DNA of 6,194 nucleotides from NCBI GenBank assembly GCA_005888865.1, contig VBCL01000153.1, positions 1 through 6,194 on the forward strand, read 5' to 3'. Source of the stretch: Betaproteobacteria bacterium. GTDB taxonomy: Bacteria > Pseudomonadota > Gammaproteobacteria > Burkholderiales > Casimicrobiaceae. The notes under the pieces are model-generated. The model was given only the letters and a program-made list of their open reading frames with translations, did not search any database and had not been told where the DNA came from. Made by a program: the position numbers and the translations under genes. Position 1 is the first letter of the stretch. Every line of letters starts with the position of its first letter. Below, piece after piece: positions 4,953 to 6,194 of the stretch.

Positions 4953-6194
4953 ACGAGCCGGAGCAAACCAGGACGAGACTGCACGACGTCATGCGCGCGG
5001 GCCGGACCGTCGAGGCGCATCAGCCTTGGCCGCGCGCTGTCGTGAACCGCGAGGGCTGGCGGCGGGCGGCGAGCCTGCTTTCAAACGGGCAATGGACGCT
5101 GCTCGGTCTCTGGGCCGAGCGCGAGCAGGTCCACATGGCGCTGACCGACGAAGGCGAATTCGGCGTGCTCAGCGTCGAGTGCGAAGGCAAGCGCTTTCCT
5201 TCGGTCGGGCAATCGCATCCGCCGGCCATTCGTCTAGAGCGCGCGATCCGAGATCTGTGGGGGCTGGAACCCGAAGGGCTTGCCGATACGCGCCCCTGGC
5301 TCGACCACGGGAAATGGATAGTCAGCGCTACGACGCGCGCTGCAGAGAGCTACGCCTTCCTGACGGCCGAAGGCGAGAGCTTGCACCAGATTCCGGTGGG
5401 CCCCGTGCACGCGGGCATCATCGAGCCCGGGCATTTCCGTTTCACCGCGAACGGCGAGGCGGTCGTTCGCCTCGAGGCGCGACTTGGTTACGTGCACAAG
5501 GGCATCGAGCGGTTGATGGAAGGCGCGTCCGTCGAACGTGCCGCGGTGCTTGCGGGGCGGGTGTCCGGCGACAGCACCGTGGCCTACGCGCTCGCTTTCG
5601 CCCGGGCGATCGAGGCTGCGCACGGCATCGACGTGCCGCGACGCGCGGTGTGGTTGCGCGCGCTCATGGGCGAGCTCGAACGGCTCGCCAATCACTTCGG
5701 CGACATCGGCGCCATCTGCAATGACGCTGCCTTTGCCATGATGCACGCGCAGTGCGGGCACTTGCGCGAGCAGGTGCTGCGCGCGGCGGATCGATGCTTC
5801 GGTCATCGGCTTATGATGGATCAAATCGTGCCGGGCGGGGTCAGGTGCGATTTGCACCAAGAGTTTCCGGAGCTGGTCGAGCTCTATGACAACACCGCTT
5901 CGCTGCAGGACCGGACGGTCGACACGGGCATATTGTCGCCAAGTCTCGCGCGACAGTTCGGCTGCGGAGGTTATGTCGGCCGCGCCTCGGGTCGAAGCTT
6001 CGATGCGAGACGCTCGCCAGGATATCCGCCGTACGATGCGCTGCAGTTCGAAACGCCGCTGCGGCAGGAAGGCGATGTCGATGCCCGCATCTGGATCCGC
6101 ATCCGCGAAGTCGAGCAAAGCCTGGCGCTGATCGAGCAGATCCTGCGCGAGCTTCCGCCGGGGTCGATCGATCAACGGCCAGGGACGTTGGCTG
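4949..6194 (+). CDS. hyfG: Fused NuoC-NuoD / hydrogenase-large-subunit-like protein lacking the N-terminal Ni-Fe cysteines (3' partial)
   Basis: The frame opens at an ATG overlapping the hyfF stop (ATGA) and stays open to the window end, giving 415 residues. The family usually runs to roughly 500 or more, so the C-terminus with the second metal motif is missing from view. Residues 1 to about 140 are a short NuoC (30-kDa subunit)-like domain, recognised by FPSVGQ (83-88) and PAIRLERAIRDLWGLEP (92-108). From about residue 150 it is NuoD/NiFe-large-subunit-like: GPVHAG (151-156), GYVHKGIERLMEG (180-192), GELERLANHFGDIGAIC (241-257), VPGGV (294-298), GYVGRASG (341-348), and YDALQFETP then EGDVDARIWIRIREVEQS (362-391). 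The R-x-C-G-x-C Ni-Fe motif is replaced by R-V-S-G-D-S (204-209), so this subunit should not carry a normal Ni-Fe centre. It sits on the cytoplasmic face of HyfC. Such proteins are variously labelled hydrogenase large subunit or NADH-quinone oxidoreductase subunit C; an Ehr-type subunit fits best. Its substrate is unknown. Confidence 0.9.
   Translation, partial: MNEPEQTRTRLHDVMRAGRTVEAHQPWPRAVVNREGWRRAASLLSNGQWTLLGLWAEREQVHMALTDEGEFGVLSVECEGKRFPSVGQSHPPAIRLERAIRDLWGLEPEGLADTRPWLDHGKWIVSATTRAAESYAFLTAEGESLHQIPVGPVHAGIIEPGHFRFTANGEAVVRLEARLGYVHKGIERLMEGASVERAAVLAGRVSGDSTVAYALAFARAIEAAHGIDVPRRAVWLRALMGELERLANHFGDIGAICNDAAFAMMHAQCGHLREQVLRAADRCFGHRLMMDQIVPGGVRCDLHQEFPELVELYDNTASLQDRTVDTGILSPSLARQFGCGGYVGRASGRSFDARRSPGYPPYDALQFETPLRQEGDVDARIWIRIREVEQSLALIEQILRELPPGSIDQRPGTLA

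Noticed and set aside
4813..5724. Plus-strand open frame of 303 codons spanning the hyfF/hyfG junction
   Set aside because: It is Arg/Ala/Gly-rich out-of-frame translation of hyfF and the large-subunit gene, both of which are clearly real in other frames.
5234..6175. Minus-strand open frame of 313 codons inside the large-subunit gene
   Set aside because: It looks less biased than other shadows, but it lies wholly antisense to a frame with clear NuoC/NuoD motifs, and no family motif is seen in it.
1..6194. Part of a complex I (nuo) operon or an Mrp antiporter operon
   Set aside because: Gene order, the HyfB C-terminal WDCG signature, the presence of HyfE, and the fused NuoC-NuoD protein match Hyf/Ehr systems. 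Nuo would have separate J, K, L, M, N genes, and Mrp has no large-subunit homologue.

Overview
The window is a GC-rich, densely coding stretch with all genes on the + strand. It holds most of a hydrogenase-4 (Hyf)/formate-hydrogenlyase-like membrane complex operon in the order hyfB – hyfC – hyfE – hyfF – hyfG-like. The base composition, codon choice and closeness of the proteins to 'hydrogenase 4 subunit B/E/F' proteins known to me from proteobacteria suggest a GC-rich proteobacterium, probably a betaproteobacterium. This is inference, as there is no rRNA or other marker here.

Layout: positions 1-1875 are the 3' part of hyfB (the 5' end is outside the window); 1866-2822 is hyfC; 2822-3484 is hyfE; 3504-4952 is hyfF; and 4949 to the window end is a fused NuoC-NuoD/hydrogenase-large-subunit gene whose 3' end is cut off. 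Junctions are overlaps of 10, 1 and 4 nt, plus one 19-nt gap, so the genes are almost certainly one translationally coupled transcript. There is no intergenic stretch long enough for a promoter or terminator, and no RNA gene, mobile element, repeat array or CRISPR was seen.

How the parts fit: HyfB and HyfF are NuoL/M/N- and Mrp-type ion-translocating subunits, HyfC is the NuoH-like coupling subunit, HyfE is a small membrane subunit with a NuoK-like C-terminal part, and the last gene is the peripheral catalytic-arm subunit sitting on HyfC. The expected small electron-transfer subunit (HyfI/NuoB) is not in the window.

The most interesting point is in the last gene. The L1 motif that binds the Ni-Fe centre in hydrogenases (R-x-C-G-x-C) reads R-V-S-G-D-S at residues 204-209, with Ser at both cysteine positions. 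The tyrosine and histidine that bind quinone in complex I NuoD also seem absent. The complex is therefore unlikely to be a hydrogenase, despite the usual names. It fits the 'energy-converting hydrogenase related' (Ehr) complexes described as lacking Ni-Fe ligands, whose substrate is, as far as I know, unresolved.
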